DNA of 64,000 bases from Pseudomonadota bacterium (GCA_023387335.1 JAEWIF010000052.1:1-64000); one strand, 5' to 3'. Shown: positions 46,558-56,026, counted from the first letter of the stretch. Notes: generated by a model from the sequence alone, not told the origin. Translations and numbers: made by a program.

Positions 46558-49169
46558 AGGCCCTGCATTGTCCTTCGCAGGATGGCGGGCAGGACGCCGC
46601 CCTGGCGCAGCAGCGAGGCTTCGAGCTGCGTCTCGATGGCGGCCTGCGCGGTGAAGCGCTCGGTAGCGCCGTCCACGCGGATCACTTCGACGTCGATCCG
46701 CGCGCCCGGCACGACGCGGTCCGCGCCCGCGACGACGTGGATGCGGTCGCCGGCCTTCAGCGCCAGCGATTCCGGCCGCACGCCCGCCGGCAGCCGCAGC
46801 GGCAGGATGCCCATGCCGATCAGGTTGGACCGGTGGATGCGCTCGAAGCTGGACGCCAGCACCGCGCGGATGCCCAGCAGCCGCTGCCCCTTGGCCGCCC
46901 AGTCGCGCGACGAGCCCATGCCGTAGCGCTCGCCGGCCACCACCACCACCGCCTGCCTCGCCTCGCGATAACGACGCGCTGCTTCCCAGATCGGCAGCAG
47001 CTCGCCCGAGGGCAGGTGCAGCGTGTGCCCCACCGGCGCGCCGGGCGCGAGCAGGTTGCGCAGCGACCTGCTGTAGAAGGCCGCGCGCATCATCACTTCC
47101 CAGTTGCCGCGGCGCGAGGCGAACACGTTCAGGTCGTCGCGCCGCTCGCCGCGCTCCACCAGGAAGTCGGCGACGTAGCTGTCGGGCGGGATCGCGCTGG
47201 CGGGCGACAGGTGGTCGGTGGTGACGTCGTCGCCCAGAACCATCAGCGGGTATGCCGTGTAGTCGCCGAGCTGCGGGCCTTCGTCCAGCGAAGCGAAAGG
47301 CGGACGGCGCAGCGCGGTGGAGTTCGGGTCCCACGGAAAGCGCGGACCTTCCGGCGCCTGCAGCCCCAGCCACAGTGGGTTGCGCCCGGCGCGCGCGAAA
47401 TCGCGGCCGAAGTCCAGCGGATCGTGCGAGCGCGACAGGTGCTCCTGCACTTCCTCACGCGAAGGCCAGAGGTCGCGCAGGTACACCGGCCGGCCCTCGG
47501 GATCGACCTGCACGGGCTCGCGGCTCAGGTCGCGCTCGGCATCGCCGGCCAGCCCGAAGGCCACGACCAGCGGCGGCGACATGATGAAGCTCAGGTCCAG
47601 GTCCGGATGCACGCGGCCGGGGAAGTTGCGGTTGCCCGAGAGGATGGCCACGGCCCTTGCCGCTCCGGCGGCCTGGGCTTCGCGCACCGGCGCCGTCAGC
47701 GGTCCCGGGTTGCCGATGCACGTCGTGCAGCCGAAGCCCACCACGCCGAAGCCCACCGATTCGAGGTCGGCCATCAGCCCCGATCGCTCCAGGTACGACA
47801 AGGACGCCGGGGAGCCGGGCGCGAGCGAGGTCTTGACCCATTCCGGGCGCTTGAGGCCGCGCTCGCGGGCCTTCTTCGCCACCAGGCCGGCAGCGATCAG
47901 CAGCGCCGGGTCGGAGGTGTTGGTGCAGCTGGTAATCGCGGCCACCGCCACCGGATGCCGCGGCATCGCGCCGCTCTCACCCGAGGGCGTGAAGCGCTCC
48001 GCTTCGAGCACTTCGCGCACCTGCGAGTAGTCGCGCAGGTCCTGCGGCCGGCGCGGCCCGGCCACGTGCATGCCCACGCTCGCGAGGTCGATCTCGATCG
48101 TGCGCGTGTAGCGCGGCTGCGCCTGCGGGTCGAACCACAGGCCGCTGTCGCGGCACCAGGCTTCGACGAGCTCGATCGCCTCTTCGCTGCGCCCGGTGTC
48201 GCGCAGGTAGCGAGTGGTCTGCTCGTCCACCGGGAAGAAGCCGGTGGTCGCGCCGTACTCCGGCGCCATGTTGGCGACCACGGCGCGCTCGCCCGCGCCC
48301 AGGCTGGGCAGCCCAGGACCGAAGAACTCCACGAAGTCGCCGGTGACGTCCAGCTCGCGCAGGCGATGCGTCACCGCGAGGGCCAGGTCGGTCGCCAGCA
48401 CGCCCGGCCGCAGCGCGCCGGTGAGCCGCACGCCGACCACGTCGGGGATCTGCAGCATCGTCGGCATGCCGAACATCACGGTCTGTGCTTCGAGGCCGCC
48501 GACGCCCCAGCCGAGCACGCCGATGCCGTTGACCATGGGCGTGTGGCTGTCGGTGCCGATCATCGCGTCGGGCACGACCCAGTCCTCGCCGTCGCGCCGC
48601 TCGGTGGTCACCACCGTGGCCAGCTGCTCCAGGTTGATGGTGTGCATGATCCCCGTCCCCGGCGGATGGATGCGCACCCCGGGCAGGGCCTTGGACGCCC
48701 AGCGCAGGAAGCGGTAGCGCTCCGCGTTGCGGCGGATCTCGTGCTCCATGTTGATCGGGATCGCGCCGGGCTGGGCGAAGGCCTCGACCGCCAGCGAGTG
48801 GTCCACCGACACGTCGACCGGCAGCTGCGGGCGCAGCACCGAAGGATCGACGCCGGCCTCGGCCAGGGTGTCGCGCAGGCCGGCGATGTCCACCAGCGCG
48901 GGCGTGCTGGTGGTGTCGTGCATCAGCACCCGGCCGGGCTGGAACGGGATCTCCACCTCGCTGGTGCCGGTGTCCAGCCAGTCCAGCAGCGCCCGGGCCG
49001 CGGCCGCGCCCTCTTCGCCGGACGCGCAGCGCAGCACGTTCTCCAGCAGCAGGCGGTGGACCCAGGGCATCCGCGCGAGGCGCTCGCCGGCGAAGCCCGG
49101 CAGGTCGGCGGTTCGAAAGCTCTTGCCGCGGTGCCGGAACGCCTGGCCGGCGGCATACGTGTTTTCCAT
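46554..49169 (-). CDS. Aconitate hydratase, AcnA type
   Basis: 871 aa, AcnA-sized. Fe-S Cys ligands in SCTNTSDP near residue 423 and CTTCIGNPG near 490; substrate residues in MIGTDSHTPMVNGIGVLGWGVGG near 200 and AGERYGMGSSRDWAAKG near 760. Normally interconverts citrate and isocitrate through cis-aconitate. Because it heads an operon divergent from a tricarboxylate transporter, it may be a paralogue for imported aconitate, citrate or a similar acid. AcnD-type methylaconitase activity cannot be excluded by eye. Confidence 0.88.
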   Translation of the reverse strand: MENTYAAGQAFRHRGKSFRTADLPGFAGERLARMPWVHRLLLENVLRCASGEEGAAAARALLDWLDTGTSEVEIPFQPGRVLMHDTTSTPALVDIAGLRDTLAEAGVDPSVLRPQLPVDVSVDHSLAVEAFAQPGAIPINMEHEIRRNAERYRFLRWASKALPGVRIHPPGTGIMHTINLEQLATVVTTERRDGEDWVVPDAMIGTDSHTPMVNGIGVLGWGVGGLEAQTVMFGMPTMLQIPDVVGVRLTGALRPGVLATDLALAVTHRLRELDVTGDFVEFFGPGLPSLGAGERAVVANMAPEYGATTGFFPVDEQTTRYLRDTGRSEEAIELVEAWCRDSGLWFDPQAQPRYTRTIEIDLASVGMHVAGPRRPQDLRDYSQVREVLEAERFTPSGESGAMPRHPVAVAAITSCTNTSDPALLIAAGLVAKKARERGLKRPEWVKTSLAPGSPASLSYLERSGLMADLESVGFGVVGFGCTTCIGNPGPLTAPVREAQAAGAARAVAILSGNRNFPGRVHPDLDLSFIMSPPLVVAFGLAGDAERDLSREPVQVDPEGRPVYLRDLWPSREEVQEHLSRSHDPLDFGRDFARAGRNPLWLGLQAPEGPRFPWDPNSTALRRPPFASLDEGPQLGDYTAYPLMVLGDDVTTDHLSPASAIPPDSYVADFLVERGERRDDLNVFASRRGNWEVMMRAAFYSRSLRNLLAPGAPVGHTLHLPSGELLPIWEAARRYREARQAVVVVAGERYGMGSSRDWAAKGQRLLGIRAVLASSFERIHRSNLIGMGILPLRLPAGVRPESLALKAGDRIHVVAGADRVVPGARIDVEVIRVDGATERFTAQAAIETQLEASLLRQGGVLPAILRRTMQGL

Positions 49170-49178
49170 GATCTAATT

Positions 49179-49214
49179 TTGCATATTGCATGTTCAAAAT
49201 GCAATTCGTGCAAA
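49179..49214. promoter_or_regulatory. TTGCAT/ATGCAA repeat cluster between acn and tctC
   Basis: Direct repeats TTGCAT at 49179-49184 and 49186-49191, an inverted ATGCAA at 49199-49204 and a variant GTGCAA at 49209-49214, about 10 nt from the acn ATG and in the divergent promoter region. The regular 6-mers suggest a multi-site operator, probably for the GntR regulator of this locus. Confidence 0.5.
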
Positions 49215-49263
49215 CGCCTAGGCCGGCTCATCGGCCGCTCAACCGCTCTTTCAAAGGATGAAC

Positions 49264-50241
49264 ATGCACCCGAACCGCTTCTCCCGCCGCGGCGCGATGG
49301 CCGCCCTGCTCGCAGCCGCCTCGGCCGTGGCGCTGCCGGCCGCCGCCCAGGCCCCGCTCGAGCTCAAGATCACCGCTCCCGCCGGCGCCGGCGGCGGCTG
49401 GGACGGCGCCGCCCGCTCCCTGCAGCAGGTGATGACGGCCACCGGTTCCGCCAAGAGCGTGCAGGTGGTCAACGTGCCCGGCGCCGGCGGCACGGTGGGC
49501 CTGGCTCAGTTCGTCAACACGGCCAAGGGCGACGGCCACCAGATGATGGTGATGGGCATCACCATGGTCGGCGCCGTGCTGACCAACAAGTCGCCCGTCA
49601 CGCTCGATTCGGTGACGCCGATCGCTCGCCTCACCGCCGACCAGTTGGTGGTGGTGGTTCCGGCCAACTCCCCGCACAGGACCCTCAAGGACCTGGCCGC
49701 GGCCCTGAAGGCCGACACCTCCAAGGTGGTGTGGGCCGGCGGTTCGGCCGGCGGCGCCGACCACATCCTGGCCGGCCTGGTGGCCAAGGCCGCGGGCGGC
49801 GACGCCACCAAGCTGAACTACGTGCCCTTCTCCGGCGGCGGCGAGGCCCTGGCCGAGATGCTGGGCGGCCGCGTCACGGCGGGCATCTCGGGCTACAACG
49901 AGTTCGAGAGCCAGATCAAGTCGGGCAAGCTGCGCGCGCTGGGCATCTCCGGCGGCAAGCGCATGGCGGGCGTCGACGTGCCGACGATCAAGGAACAGGG
50001 CATGGACGTGGAGCTGCTCAACTGGCGCGGCATCGTCGCCGGCCCCGGCATCTCGGCGGGCCAGAAGACCGCGCTGTCGGCCGCCGTCACCAAGGCGATC
50101 AAGTCGGAAGAGTGGAACAAGGTGCTCAAGGCCCGCGGCTGGGACGACGCCTACCTCGACGCCGACGCCTACGCCGCCTTCCTGAAGGCCGACCAGGCGC
50201 GCGTCAAGGAAGTGCTGACCTCCGTCGGCCTCGTCAAGTGA
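49264..50241 (+). CDS. tctC: TctC tripartite tricarboxylate transporter binding protein
   Basis: 325 aa. Signal with twin Arg (RFSRRGAMAALLAAASAVALPAAAQA), then the TctC core LKITAPAGAGGGWDGAARSLQQV, VNVPGAGGTVGLAQFV and WAGGSAGGADHILAGLVA. The GGGWD segment is diagnostic of TctC rather than general Bug proteins. ATG 49264 has AAGGA 5 nt upstream; an ATG at 49258 is an alternative. First gene of tctCBA. Confidence 0.9.
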   Translation: MHPNRFSRRGAMAALLAAASAVALPAAAQAPLELKITAPAGAGGGWDGAARSLQQVMTATGSAKSVQVVNVPGAGGTVGLAQFVNTAKGDGHQMMVMGITMVGAVLTNKSPVTLDSVTPIARLTADQLVVVVPANSPHRTLKDLAAALKADTSKVVWAGGSAGGADHILAGLVAKAAGGDATKLNYVPFSGGGEALAEMLGGRVTAGISGYNEFESQIKSGKLRALGISGGKRMAGVDVPTIKEQGMDVELLNWRGIVAGPGISAGQKTALSAAVTKAIKSEEWNKVLKARGWDDAYLDADAYAAFLKADQARVKEVLTSVGLVK

Positions 50242-50732
50242 GCGAGAGCAGCGCACCGCCCGGGCCGCGCTGGCAGACGCAGTGCGGCATCGGTGTCGCG
50301 CTGCTGCTGGTGGCCGCGGCGCTCTGGTTCGACGCCCGACAGCTGCCGCCCCCGCCGGCGGTGGGCGTCGGGCCCTCCGCGGCCTTGCGGCTGGTCGGCG
50401 TCCTCGTCGCGCTGCTGGGCCTGGCGCACTTCGTGACCGCGTGGCGCGCACGGCAGGCCGGGCACGTCGCCTCGACCGACCGCGGCAACCACGCTTCGCT
50501 GGGCATCGTGCTGGCGGCGCTGGTCGGGCAGATCGCGCTGCTGGAAGTCGGCGCCGGTTTCGTCGCGAGTTCGCTCTGGCTGTTCGCGCTGACGGCGCGC
50601 GGCTTCGGCGAGCGCATAGGCCCCAAATTGATCGCCATCGGCGCGGTGCTGTCGGTCGCCGTGTACCTGTTCTTCACCCAGGCGCTGTCGCTCGCGCTGC
50701 CCGCCGGTCCGCTCGAACGCCTGATCGGCTGA
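50238..50732 (+). CDS. tctB: TctB small membrane subunit
   Basis: 164 aa, four predicted helices (GIGVALLLVAAALWFDARQL; RLVGVLVALLGLAHFVTAW; LGIVLAALVGQIALLEVGAGFVASS; LIAIGAVLSVAVYLFFTQAL). Sits between tctC and tctA. The GTG start overlaps the tctC stop by GTGA. Poorly conserved in sequence but recognised by position and topology. Confidence 0.85.
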   Translation: MSESSAPPGPRWQTQCGIGVALLLVAAALWFDARQLPPPPAVGVGPSAALRLVGVLVALLGLAHFVTAWRARQAGHVASTDRGNHASLGIVLAALVGQIALLEVGAGFVASSLWLFALTARGFGERIGPKLIAIGAVLSVAVYLFFTQALSLALPAGPLERLIG

Positions 50733-50745
50733 CCAAGCCCTCCCC

Positions 50746-52245
50746 ATGGAAGTCCTTCAATCCCTGTTGCACGGGCTGGCTGTCGCCATCCAGCCCGGCA
50801 ACCTGCTCTTCGCCGGCATCGGCGTGCTGCTCGGCACGCTGGTGGGCATCCTGCCCGGCATCAGTCCCTCGCTCACCGTCGCCCTGCTGCTGCCGGTGAC
50901 CTTCAAGCTCGATCCCACGGGCTCGATCATCATGTTCGCCGGCATCTACTTCGGCGGCATGTACGGCAGTTCCACCACGGCCATCCTGCTGAACACGCCG
51001 GGCGAAGCGGCCTCCATCGCCACCGCGATCGAGGGCCACAAGATGGCGCGCGCCGGCCGCGGCGGTCCCGCGCTGGCCACGGCGGCCATCGGCTCGTTCG
51101 TCGCGGGCACGGTGGCGACGCTCTGCCTGGCACTCCTCGCGCCGATGATCGTGGACCTCGCGGTCGGCTTCGGACCCTGGGACTACTTCGGCCTGATGGT
51201 GCTGGCGTTCGTCACCGTGTCGGCCACCTTCGGCAGCTCGGTGCTGCGCGGGCTGACCAGCCTGGCGCTCGGCCTGGTGCTGGGCCTGGTCGGCATCGAC
51301 AAGCTCACCGGCCAGGCGCGCCTGGCGTACGGCAACCCTTCGCTGATGGACGGCGTGTCGATCACGACGCTGGCCGTCGGACTGTTCGCGATGGGCGAGG
51401 CGCTGTACGTGGCCTCGCGCTACCACGGCGTCGCCGAAACCATCGAAGCCGTGCGCGGCTCGCTGTGGATGACGATGGACGACTGGCGCCGCAGCTGGAA
51501 GGCCTGGTTGCGCGGCGTCGGCCTGGGCTTCCCGATCGGCGCGCTGCCCGCCGGCGGCGCCGAAGTGCCCACGCTGCTGTCGTACACGCTGGAGCGCAAG
51601 CTGGCGCGCGAACCCAACCAGTTCGGCCAGGGCGCGATCGAAGGCGTGGCCGGTCCCGAGGCCGCCAACAACGCCGCGGCCACCGGCACGCTGGTGCCGC
51701 TGCTCGCGCTGGGCCTGCCCACCTCGGCCACCGCCGCGATGATGCTGGCCGGCTTCCAGCAGTACGGCCTGGTGCCCGGGCCGCTGCTGTTCGTCACCAA
51801 TACCGACCTGGTGTGGGGCCTGATCGCCAGCTTCTTCATCGGCAACCTGATGCTGCTGGTGCTGAACCTTCCGCTGGTGGGCCTGTGGGTCAAGCTGCTG
51901 AAGGTGCCGCAGCCCTACCTGTACGCCGGCATCCTGGTGTTCGCGGCGATGGGCACGCTGGCGGCCAACCCGTCCACGTTCGAGCTCGCGATGCTGGTCG
52001 CCTTCGGCGCATGCGGCTACCTGATGCGCTGCTGGGACTACCCGCTGGCGCCCATGATCGTGGGCCTGATCCTCGGGCCGATGGCCGAGAGCCAGTTCCG
52101 GCGCGCGCTGCAGATCAGCCTGGGCGACCTCTGGGTGTTCTTCAAGCACGGCGGCTCGGCGACGCTGCTGGCGCTGGCCGTGCTGGCCCTGGTCGCGCCG
52201 CTGCTGTTCAAGGGCCTGCGCCGCTTCAAGGGCGAGGACGCCTGA
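50746..52245 (+). CDS. tctA: TctA large membrane subunit of the tripartite tricarboxylate transporter
   Basis: 499 aa with about 11-12 helices. GTLVGILPGISPSLTVALLLPVTF near residue 28 and YFGGMYGSSTTAILLNTPGEAASIATAIEGHKMAR near 65 are TctA signatures; QGAIEGVAGPEAANNAAATGTLVPLLALGLPTSATAA is the second conserved repeat. Imports citrate or related tricarboxylates driven by the ion gradient. Followed 6 nt later by a convergent gene. Confidence 0.94.
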   Translation: MEVLQSLLHGLAVAIQPGNLLFAGIGVLLGTLVGILPGISPSLTVALLLPVTFKLDPTGSIIMFAGIYFGGMYGSSTTAILLNTPGEAASIATAIEGHKMARAGRGGPALATAAIGSFVAGTVATLCLALLAPMIVDLAVGFGPWDYFGLMVLAFVTVSATFGSSVLRGLTSLALGLVLGLVGIDKLTGQARLAYGNPSLMDGVSITTLAVGLFAMGEALYVASRYHGVAETIEAVRGSLWMTMDDWRRSWKAWLRGVGLGFPIGALPAGGAEVPTLLSYTLERKLAREPNQFGQGAIEGVAGPEAANNAAATGTLVPLLALGLPTSATAAMMLAGFQQYGLVPGPLLFVTNTDLVWGLIASFFIGNLMLLVLNLPLVGLWVKLLKVPQPYLYAGILVFAAMGTLAANPSTFELAMLVAFGACGYLMRCWDYPLAPMIVGLILGPMAESQFRRALQISLGDLWVFFKHGGSATLLALAVLALVAPLLFKGLRRFKGEDA

Positions 52246-52251
52246 CGGTCG

Positions 52252-52581
52252 CTAGTCCTCCGCGATTTCCGTTTCGGAGGGCGCGGCCGCCTTGCCGCCG
52301 TGCATGTTCCGGTACGGATCGCGGGCCGCCCTCCACCACTGCAGCTGCCGCTCGAAGTCGCCGCCGAAATCGCGCCGGCGCAGCGCGTCGCCCACCCTCT
52401 GGCAGTCGATCATGACGCCGAGGTCCGCCCGCGACTCGGCGGTGACGCGGTCGCATTCCAGGTAGGCGGCCCGCAGCTGCGCGCTGCTGGCGCCCGCGAT
52501 CTCGTGCTCCAGCAGCGGCGACGCGGACAACGCCGCTGGAGCGGTGGCGGCGAGCGCCAGAAGGATCTTGCGGACGTGCAT
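52252..52581 (-). CDS. Small exported protein, unknown function
   Basis: 109 aa. Signal peptide (ILLALAATAPAALSA), mature part with two Cys (LECDRV and IDCQRV) that could form a disulfide, and an acidic end. LRAAYLECDRVTAES and WWRAARDPYRNMHG look distinctive but belong to no family I know. Convergent with tctA at 6 bp. Confidence 0.65.
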   Translation of the reverse strand: MHVRKILLALAATAPAALSASPLLEHEIAGASSAQLRAAYLECDRVTAESRADLGVMIDCQRVGDALRRRDFGGDFERQLQWWRAARDPYRNMHGGKAAAPSETEIAED

Positions 52582-52695
52582 GGGGACCTCGACGTCGCAT
52601 CAGTCTGGTTCGTCGCCCGGGAACGGCAAGCCGAAGCGCGCACATATGCCCGCATGTTCTGACGCGGCGAGTGCATTCGCCGGTCGAGCAGGCCC

Positions 52696-53643
52696 TCACG
52701 AGGCCCGGTCGCTCGCGATCTGCGCCGCGAAGTGCTCCGCGCTGCCGTGCACCGGCACGTTGTTCATCTCCTCCAGCCGGCGTCGCAGGCCGGGCTCCTT
52801 CAACGCGAGATTGGTTTGCGCATTGAGCCGCGCGACGACCTGGGCGGGCGTGCCCTCCGGCGCGAACAAGCCGAACAGCGAGCTGAGGTTGGCGCGCGGA
52901 TGCCCGAGTTCCTGCAGCGTGGGCACCTGGGGCAGCACGGGCAGGCGTGACGGGGATCCGACGGCCAGCGGCTTGAAACGACCGGCGCGGATGGCCTCCA
53001 GCTGCTGCGCGGCCACGTTGGTGGACAGCACCTCGAAGTGGCCGGCCAGCGCGTCGTTCAGCTGCTGGCCGCCGCCCTTGTAGGGCACGTGCACGATGTC
53101 CAGCCCGCTCTCGCGGCGGATGCGGTCGAGCACGCGAAAGCCGGTCGTGCCCTCGCCCGTCGTCGCCCAGCGCACGTCGCCGGGGTGGGCGCGCGCCGCG
53201 TCCAGCATCCCGGCGAAGTCGCGCGCGTGCAGGGCCGGCGTGCCCACCACCAGCGAGGGCGTTCGCATCACGCCGGCGACCGGCACGATGCCCGCGCTGA
53301 TGGCGCTGGAGCCCGCGACGGGAATGGACAGCGCGGTGATGGCGGTGAAGCACAGCGTGTGGCCGTCCGGTGCGCTGCGCGCGAGCAGGTCGAGCGCCAG
53401 CGCGCCGCCCGCGCCCGCGCGATGGTCCACGACCACCTGCACGCCCATCTGGCGAGCAAGCCGCTCCGCGAGCGCGCGGGCCACGCCGTCGCTGACGCCG
53501 CCAGGCGGATAGGCCACCACGATGCGCAGCGGACGCGCGGGCCAGGCCGCGCCCGCGCCGTTCGTCGTCAGGCCGAGGGCGAGCGCCCCCAGCAGGAACC
53601 GCCGGCGCGGCTCATCGACGGGAGCGCTTCGTCGTCGTTCCAT
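52696..53643 (-). CDS. Bug-family solute-binding protein
   Basis: 315 aa. Signal includes RRRFLLGALALGLTTNGAGA, a possible Tat leader. Bug core: WPARPLRIVVAYPPGGVSDGVARALAERL, VDHRAGAGGALALDLL, HVPYKGGGQQLNDALAG and VPTLQELGHPRANL. Its start lies within the last 32 bases of the LysR gene, so the two are probably cotranscribed; the regulator may sense the same ligand. No TctA/B partner next to it. Confidence 0.87.
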   Translation of the reverse strand: MERRRSAPVDEPRRRFLLGALALGLTTNGAGAAWPARPLRIVVAYPPGGVSDGVARALAERLARQMGVQVVVDHRAGAGGALALDLLARSAPDGHTLCFTAITALSIPVAGSSAISAGIVPVAGVMRTPSLVVGTPALHARDFAGMLDAARAHPGDVRWATTGEGTTGFRVLDRIRRESGLDIVHVPYKGGGQQLNDALAGHFEVLSTNVAAQQLEAIRAGRFKPLAVGSPSRLPVLPQVPTLQELGHPRANLSSLFGLFAPEGTPAQVVARLNAQTNLALKEPGLRRRLEEMNNVPVHGSAEHFAAQIASDRAS

Positions 53644-54565
53644 TCGGGCGGTCCGCCGTCCGGTAGCGCTGCGCGAGTTCCCGCACCAGCGCGATGAAGG
53701 TGCCGCACGGGCCTTCGCAATCGGTTTCCCGGTACACCAGCGTGATCGGCGCGCCCAGCTTCAGCGACGCGGCCAGCGGCCGGTAGACCACGGCCTGCGG
53801 ATGCGCCCCGACCATCGAGCTCGGGACGATGGAGATGCCGACGCCGGCGGCCACCAGGTTGAGGTTGGTCATCATGCGATCGACTTCCGCCGCGAGAGTG
53901 ACGCTGACATTGTGCCGGGCGCAGGCGGCCAGCAGGTTGGCGTACAGGCCCGGCGCGCCGGGGCGCCGCACGAGGATGAGGCGCTCGCCGTCCAGCGATT
54001 TCACGGAGACCGGCGTCGTGGCCGTCGCCAGGCGGTGGTCGGCCGGCACCGCCAGCAGCGACGGCTCCTCCAGCAGTGTCTCGAACCGCAGCCCGCGCGG
54101 GCGCGACACCGGCACCCGCAGCAGGCCGCAGTGCAGCCGCGCGGCGGCGACCTCCTCGATGATCTCAGCCGCGTTGGCCTCGCGCACGCCGACCTCGATG
54201 TCCGGATGCCGCGCGCGGCAGGTGCGCAGCACCTCGGGCGTGAAGGCATGGGCCGCCGCCGAACTGGTGAAGCCGACCTGGATGCGTCCGCGGTGGCCTT
54301 GCGCGAAGGCCAGCATGCGGTCCTGCAAGGCGGCGAAGTCAGCCAGCAGGCGCTCGGCTTCCGCCTTCAGCAGGCGGCCGGCTTCGGTGAGTTGAACGCC
54401 TTTCGGGTGACGGGTGAAGAGCGCCGTTCCGAGCTCGTTCTCCAGCGACTTGATCTGCTGGCTGAGCGGCGGCTGCTGGATGCCCAGGGCCTCGGCCGCG
54501 CGCGTGACGTGGCCCGTGTCGGCCACGGCCTTGAAGTAGCGCAGGTGCCGCAGCTCGATATGCAT
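53612..54565 (-). CDS. LysR-family regulator
   Basis: 317 aa. HTH: MHIELRHLRYFKAVADTGHVTRAAEALGIQQPPLSQQIKSLENELG at 1-45, a good LysR start; the effector domain follows. A region VGFTSSAAAHAFTPEVLRTCRARHPDIEVGVREAN is typical of the benzoate/catechol regulators (BenM/CatR subgroup). It is divergent from the lipoprotein hydrolase, with an inverted repeat between, and overlaps the Bug gene by 32 bases. Confidence 0.88.
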   Translation of the reverse strand: MHIELRHLRYFKAVADTGHVTRAAEALGIQQPPLSQQIKSLENELGTALFTRHPKGVQLTEAGRLLKAEAERLLADFAALQDRMLAFAQGHRGRIQVGFTSSAAAHAFTPEVLRTCRARHPDIEVGVREANAAEIIEEVAAARLHCGLLRVPVSRPRGLRFETLLEEPSLLAVPADHRLATATTPVSVKSLDGERLILVRRPGAPGLYANLLAACARHNVSVTLAAEVDRMMTNLNLVAAGVGISIVPSSMVGAHPQAVVYRPLAASLKLGAPITLVYRETDCEGPCGTFIALVRELAQRYRTADRPNGTTTKRSRR

Positions 54566-54576
54566 GGCGTATGGAG

Positions 54577-54606
54577 TCCAGATTCTAGACATCTTTGCCA
54601 TCTGGA
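54577..54606. promoter_or_regulatory. Inverted repeat in the LysR/hydrolase intergenic region
   Basis: TCCAGAT (54577-54583) and ATCTGGA (54600-54606) form a 7-bp inverted repeat with a 16-nt spacer containing TCTAGA. It lies 11 nt from the LysR start and 61 nt from the hydrolase ATG, a normal place for a LysR recognition site. Target assignment is inferred. Confidence 0.45.
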
Positions 54607-54667
54607 GCCGCCGTCCGCAGAATCGCCGCGCAGACCGAAAAACAGGAGACATGGATTGCCGTTCCCG

Positions 54668-56026
54668 ATGAGCCGGCGCTTCGGCGCGACCGCTTCCTTC
54701 ACCTTCGCGCTCGCCGCCCTCGCGGGCTGCGCGTCGAACGCCCCCCACGCGACAACGACCCCCGAGGCCGCGCCCTCCAAGGTCTCCTGCCCCGCGCAGG
54801 TGCCCGCCACGGCCACCTGCCTGGGCGGCACCGACTCCAGGGGCGCGCACTACCTGATCGCCATGCCGGCCGACTGGAACGGCCACCTGGTGCTGCATGC
54901 GCACGGCGGACCCACGCTGGGCGCTCCCAAGCCCGAACGGGCGATCGAGGACCTGACGCGCTGGGCCATCACGGTGAAGGCCGGCTACGCGTGGGCCGGT
55001 TCCACCTTCCGCCAGGGCGGCGTGGAAGTGCGCACGGCGGCGGAGGACACCGAGCGGCTGCGCCACATCTTCCTCGCGCACGTGGCCAAGCCGAAGCGGA
55101 CGATCCTGCACGGCCAGTCGTGGGGCGCCGGTGTCGCGGCCAAGGCGGCCGAGATGTACACGGCGGCGACCGTGGGCCGCCAGCCCTATGACGCCGTGCT
55201 GCTCACCAGCGGCGTGCTGGCCGGCGGCACGCATTCCTACGACGTGCGCACCGACCTGCGCGCGGTCTACCAGTACCTCTGCGACAACCACCCGCGCCCG
55301 AACGAGCCGCAGTACCCGCTGAACCTCGGCCTGCCCGCCGGCGCCACCATGACGGCGGCCGACCTGCGCTCGCGCGCCAACGAGTGCCTGGGCCTGAACC
55401 TGCCAACCGCGCAGCGTTCGCCGCAGCAGCAGGCCAAGGTGCGCACGATCGAGAACGTGCTGCGCATCCCCGCCGGCTCCATCCAGTCGCACCTGGACTG
55501 GGGCACGTTCCATTTCCACGACATCGCGAGCAAGCGCACCGGCGGCGCCAGCCCGTTCGGCAACACCGGGGCGCGCTACACCGGGTCCACCGACGACGCT
55601 GCGCTGAACGCCGGCGTGCGGCGCTTCCGCGCGGACGCGGAGGCTTATCGCCGCTTCGCCGCCGACACCGACCCGACGGGACGCATCCCCGTGCCGGTGC
55701 TCAGCACCAAGTGGATCAACGACCCGACCGCCTTCGTCGAGCTCGATTCGTACTTCAAGGCCGTGATGGACCGCGCCGGCAGCGGCGACCGCCTGGTGCA
55801 GACCTTCACCACGCAGGGCACGCACAGCTATATCAGCGATCCCACCTACCCCACCCTGCTCGCGGCGCTGCTGCAGTGGGTGGAACAGGGCACCAAGCCC
55901 ACGCCGGCCGGCGTGGCCGCGGCCTGCCCCGCGTACGAAGCGAAGTTCGGCAAGGGGTGCAGCTTCGCGCCCGACTACCGGCCCGCCGCCCTCGACACCC
56001 GCGTGCCGGCGCGCGAGCGCCCGTGA
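54668..56026 (+). CDS. Lipoprotein alpha/beta hydrolase
   Basis: 452 aa. Lipobox AALAGC (Cys21), then an alpha/beta hydrolase: oxyanion LVLHAHGGPT near residue 75, nucleophile Ser151 in LHGQSWGAG, late acid/His in THSYISDPT. Family related to prolyl oligopeptidase or tannase-like esterases, substrate unknown. Start is uncertain: the good AGGAGA (54644-54649) lies 6 nt before an in-frame TTG at 54656, and an out-of-frame six-codon ORF (ATG 54651) ends across the ATG at 54668. Divergent from LysR. Confidence 0.8.
   Translation: MSRRFGATASFTFALAALAGCASNAPHATTTPEAAPSKVSCPAQVPATATCLGGTDSRGAHYLIAMPADWNGHLVLHAHGGPTLGAPKPERAIEDLTRWAITVKAGYAWAGSTFRQGGVEVRTAAEDTERLRHIFLAHVAKPKRTILHGQSWGAGVAAKAAEMYTAATVGRQPYDAVLLTSGVLAGGTHSYDVRTDLRAVYQYLCDNHPRPNEPQYPLNLGLPAGATMTAADLRSRANECLGLNLPTAQRSPQQQAKVRTIENVLRIPAGSIQSHLDWGTFHFHDIASKRTGGASPFGNTGARYTGSTDDAALNAGVRRFRADAEAYRRFAADTDPTGRIPVPVLSTKWINDPTAFVELDSYFKAVMDRAGSGDRLVQTFTTQGTHSYISDPTYPTLLAALLQWVEQGTKPTPAGVAAACPAYEAKFGKGCSFAPDYRPAALDTRVPARERP

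Noticed and set aside
46737..50732. 1331-codon + strand frame
   Set aside because: Mostly the antisense of aconitase plus an out-of-frame pass through tctC; only its last 165 codons (tctB, from GTG 50238) are real.
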